Of a stretch of 23,465 nt of DNA, positions 21,648-23,465 are shown piece by piece; the stretch's first letter is position 1; every line of letters starts with the position of its first letter. Source of the DNA: an uncultured Oscillospiraceae bacterium (GTDB lineage: Bacteria > Bacillota > Clostridia > Oscillospirales > Oscillospiraceae); contig CAJUFJ010000053.1 of the NCBI GenBank assembly GCA_910585815.1, forward strand, positions 1-23,465, read 5' to 3'. The notes beneath the pieces were generated by a model. It ran no database searches, was not told the DNA's origin, and worked only from the letters and a program-made list of their open reading frames with translations. A program made the position numbers and the translations under genes.

Positions 21648-23045
21648 GTGGTAGAGTTAACATACATGCATTATATTTATCTGGCGGTCATTGTGGTCGT
21701 CATTGCGCTGATGATTCTGAAGCACGATGTGGTTGTGCCCTGTATCGTCGGACTGTTTGTGCTGGGCTTCTGCTATAGCGGATTCAGCGTTATCGGAGGA
21801 GCGCAGGCTGTGTTCAACGGCATGATGGTAGCGGGGGCAGATCTGTTCGACATCATGCTTATCATCGCGCTGATGGTGGCCATGCTCAAAGCCATGGAGG
21901 CCATAGGGGCGGACAAAATGATGATCGCTCCGGCTGCCCGGGTGATTAAAAGCCCCACTGTCGCCTTTGTGGTCATTGCGGTGGTGATGTACATTTGCGC
22001 CTCCTTCTTCTGGCCCACCCCCGCCACCGCTCTGGTGGGCACCATCCTGATCCCCATCGCCATGAAGGCCGGCCTGAAGCCGATGATGGCCTGTATGGCC
22101 ATGAACCTGGCCGGCCACGGCCTGGCCCTGTCCGGCGACCTGGTGCTCCAGGGCGCGCCCGCCCTGTCCGCCGGCGCCTCCAACGCCGACCTGCCCTCCA
22201 TTGTGGCAAACGGCGGCATCCTGGCCACCCTCACCGGCGTGGTTGCCTTCGCTGTGGCGGCCGTCATTTACCGCAAGGAGATCACCGCCCGCTACATCCC
22301 TGACGGCACCGACAACGTCCAGCAGGCGGTGGAGGTAGCCAATCCTCCCAAGTGCGCCAAGGTCTTTGCGGTGATCGTCCCCGTCGTGTTCTTTGTTATC
22401 GTGCTACGCATCATTGCCGGCGCGGCCATCCCCACCATGTCCAAGATTTTTGGCGGCGACGCCACCGCCCTGCTGGGCGGCGCGGCCTCCATCCTGCTGA
22501 TTCTGATTTGCCTGGTCACGGACTCCAAAACATTCCTGGAGAAGATTGGCGAGTATCTGCGCACCGGTATGCTGTTCTCCATCAAAATCTTCGCCGTGGT
22601 AATCCCCATTGCCGCCTTCTTCTACTTGGGCAACCCCGAGAGCTGCCCCTCCATTCTGGGCGAAGGCGCTCCCGGCTTCCTCTTTGACCTGGGCAACGCC
22701 ATGCAGAATGTTCTGCCTCTGAACCCCTTCACCCTGGCAATCGGCATTGCCGTGATCGGTGGCATCACCGGCCTGGACGGCTCCGGCTTCTCCGGCGTGC
22801 CCCTGGTGACCGGTCTGGCCGCCGCCCTGGGCGGACCGCTGGGCTATGATGTGACCATGCTGGCCGCTCTGGGTCAGGTTGCCGCTATCTGGGTGGGCGG
22901 CGGCTGCCTCAGCGCCTGGGCTTTCGGTGCGGTGGCCAGCGCAGGCGTGGCCGGTGTGTCCTCCGCGGAGCTGGTTCGGAAGAACTTTATTCCGGTAATA
23001 GCCGGTCTGATTGCAGCCAGCCTATTTACCGCGATTATGCTGTAA
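21648..23045 (+). CDS. Multi-pass transporter of the ion-transporter superfamily
   Basis: A 465-residue inner-membrane protein with about 11-12 hydrophobic helices and a loop in the middle (roughly residues 200-235, ITARYIPDGTDNVQQ). Segments such as WPTPATALVGTILIPIAMKA and the glycine-rich GITGLDGSGFSGVPLVTGLA and GGGCLSAWAFG resemble the re-entrant loops of DcuC/CitMHS/GntP-like carboxylate transporters; I cannot name the exact family. Placed in a catabolic operon it probably imports the carboxylate or amino-acid substrate. The start is uncertain: GTG 21648 has AGGGAG 11 bases upstream, GTG 21639 is too close to that site, and ATG 21666 is further away but just before the first helix. Confidence 0.85.
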   Translation: MVELTYMHYIYLAVIVVVIALMILKHDVVVPCIVGLFVLGFCYSGFSVIGGAQAVFNGMMVAGADLFDIMLIIALMVAMLKAMEAIGADKMMIAPAARVIKSPTVAFVVIAVVMYICASFFWPTPATALVGTILIPIAMKAGLKPMMACMAMNLAGHGLALSGDLVLQGAPALSAGASNADLPSIVANGGILATLTGVVAFAVAAVIYRKEITARYIPDGTDNVQQAVEVANPPKCAKVFAVIVPVVFFVIVLRIIAGAAIPTMSKIFGGDATALLGGAASILLILICLVTDSKTFLEKIGEYLRTGMLFSIKIFAVVIPIAAFFYLGNPESCPSILGEGAPGFLFDLGNAMQNVLPLNPFTLAIGIAVIGGITGLDGSGFSGVPLVTGLAAALGGPLGYDVTMLAALGQVAAIWVGGGCLSAWAFGAVASAGVAGVSSAELVRKNFIPVIAGLIAASLFTAIML

Positions 23046-23073
23046 CGGGCCTCCCGGTATTCCAGGCATTCAC

Positions 23074-23115
23074 GGGCCGCCGCACCTCCGTCAAACGGAA
23101 GGGGAGCGGCGGCCC
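23074..23115 (+). terminator. Long GC hairpin after the transporter
   Basis: GGGCCGCCGC (23074-23083) pairs with GCGGCGGCCC (23106-23115), with an inner CCGT/ACGG pair. It lacks a clear T run (GGCCTCGTTTC follows), so it may be a partial terminator or an mRNA 3'-end stabiliser separating the transporter from the hydratase gene. Confidence 0.5.
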
Positions 23116-23167
23116 GGCCTCGTTTCAGGCATATTAACACTTTCAGGAAGGGACTGTTTGCTGAACT

Positions 23168-23465
23168 ATGGAATTTGAAAATATCCTCTACCAGGTGGAG
23201 GACGGTATTCTGTATCTGACTTTGAACCGTCCGGATGTGCGTAACGCCCTGAGCCCCGGGATGTGGCGGGACATACAGGCCGGAGTGCAGCGGGCGGGGA
23301 GCGACCCGGAAGTCAAGGTGGTCATCATCTCGGGCAAGGGGGGCAAGGCCCTGGCCAGCGGGGCGGATATCCGGGAGATCCACGACCGGGACTACCTCAG
23401 GCAGATGGACGGCACCGCCACCCTCAGCCTGAAGATGGTGGAGGACCTGTACAAGCCCACCATCT
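23168..23465 (+). CDS. Enoyl-CoA hydratase/isomerase (crotonase) family, C-terminus off the window
   Basis: Ninety-nine residues of a roughly 260-residue family are visible. YLTLNRPDVRNALSPGMWRD is the crotonase N-terminus, and KALASGADIREI is the oxyanion-hole loop that binds the thioester carbonyl. The enzyme hydrates or isomerises a CoA-bound acyl chain. A stop codon directly precedes ATG 23168 in frame, so the start is fixed, although the nearest ribosome-site-like sequence (GGAAGGG) is about 15 bases away. It is 122 bp after the transporter, same direction, and could be the next step of the same pathway or begin another operon, as a GC hairpin stands between. Confidence 0.9.
   Translation, partial: MEFENILYQVEDGILYLTLNRPDVRNALSPGMWRDIQAGVQRAGSDPEVKVVIISGKGGKALASGADIREIHDRDYLRQMDGTATLSLKMVEDLYKPTI

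Noticed and set aside
1..23465. CRISPR array, tRNA or rRNA genes
   Set aside because: No regularly spaced repeats, cloverleaf-like segments or conserved rRNA sequence were seen by eye on either strand; a tool search could still find a short tRNA.

Overview
The window looks like chromosomal DNA from a GC-rich anaerobic Clostridia, most likely a gut Oscillospirales (Flavonifractor/Lawsonibacter-like). This is inferred from Firmicutes-type ribosome binding sites, HPr with Ser46, an oxygen-sensitive glycyl radical enzyme, and strong G/C preference at third codon positions. No rRNA, tRNA, CRISPR array, transposase or integrase was seen. The window has three GC-rich blocks and one AT-rich intrusion.

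Block 1 (1-5895) is sugar-phosphotransferase and small metabolic genes. On the minus strand lies a DeoR regulator followed by ptsH (HPr) and ptsI (Enzyme I, cut by the left edge). On the plus strand are mtlD (mannitol-1-phosphate dehydrogenase), ridA, and a diaminopropionate ammonia-lyase. The lyase releases the same reactive 2-aminoacrylate that RidA removes.

Block 2 (5898-11043) is a divergent glycyl-radical locus. A minus-strand operon encodes a radical-SAM activase, a second DeoR regulator and a ROK-type sugar kinase; the last two overlap by 4 bp. Facing away is an 803-residue glycyl radical enzyme that resembles E. coli YbiW/PflD. Those are reported to open 1,5-anhydrohexitol 6-phosphates. 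The arrangement suggests kinase, then radical C-O lyase, under DeoR control. A near-perfect palindrome lies between the -35 and -10 of the activase promoter.

AT-rich island (about 11044-12527): two genes of unknown function with their own promoters, a 192-residue protein with three CxC pairs and a 155-residue membrane-anchored protein. It is bracketed by a 24-bp repeat (one mismatch) of the last codons of the glycyl radical enzyme gene. Each copy is followed by its own terminator. This looks like insertion at, or recombination through, the 3' end of that gene.

Block 3 (12609-23465) has a MATE exporter, an Asp/Glu-racemase-family protein and a PucR-type regulator on the minus strand. Divergent from these is a long plus-strand cluster: two D-2-hydroxyacid dehydrogenases, a class I aminotransferase, a short ProC-like Rossmann protein, an FAD oxidoreductase with a ferredoxin-like cysteine motif, a 465-residue transporter and, at the edge, an enoyl-CoA hydratase. 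Copies of an ACACTTTGTCG-like motif lie upstream of the racemase promoter and in the pucR/dehydrogenase divergent region. They suggest one PucR regulon for uptake and interconversion of an unidentified amino or hydroxy acid. I do not recognise this cluster as a described pathway, and it is the best candidate for something new here.
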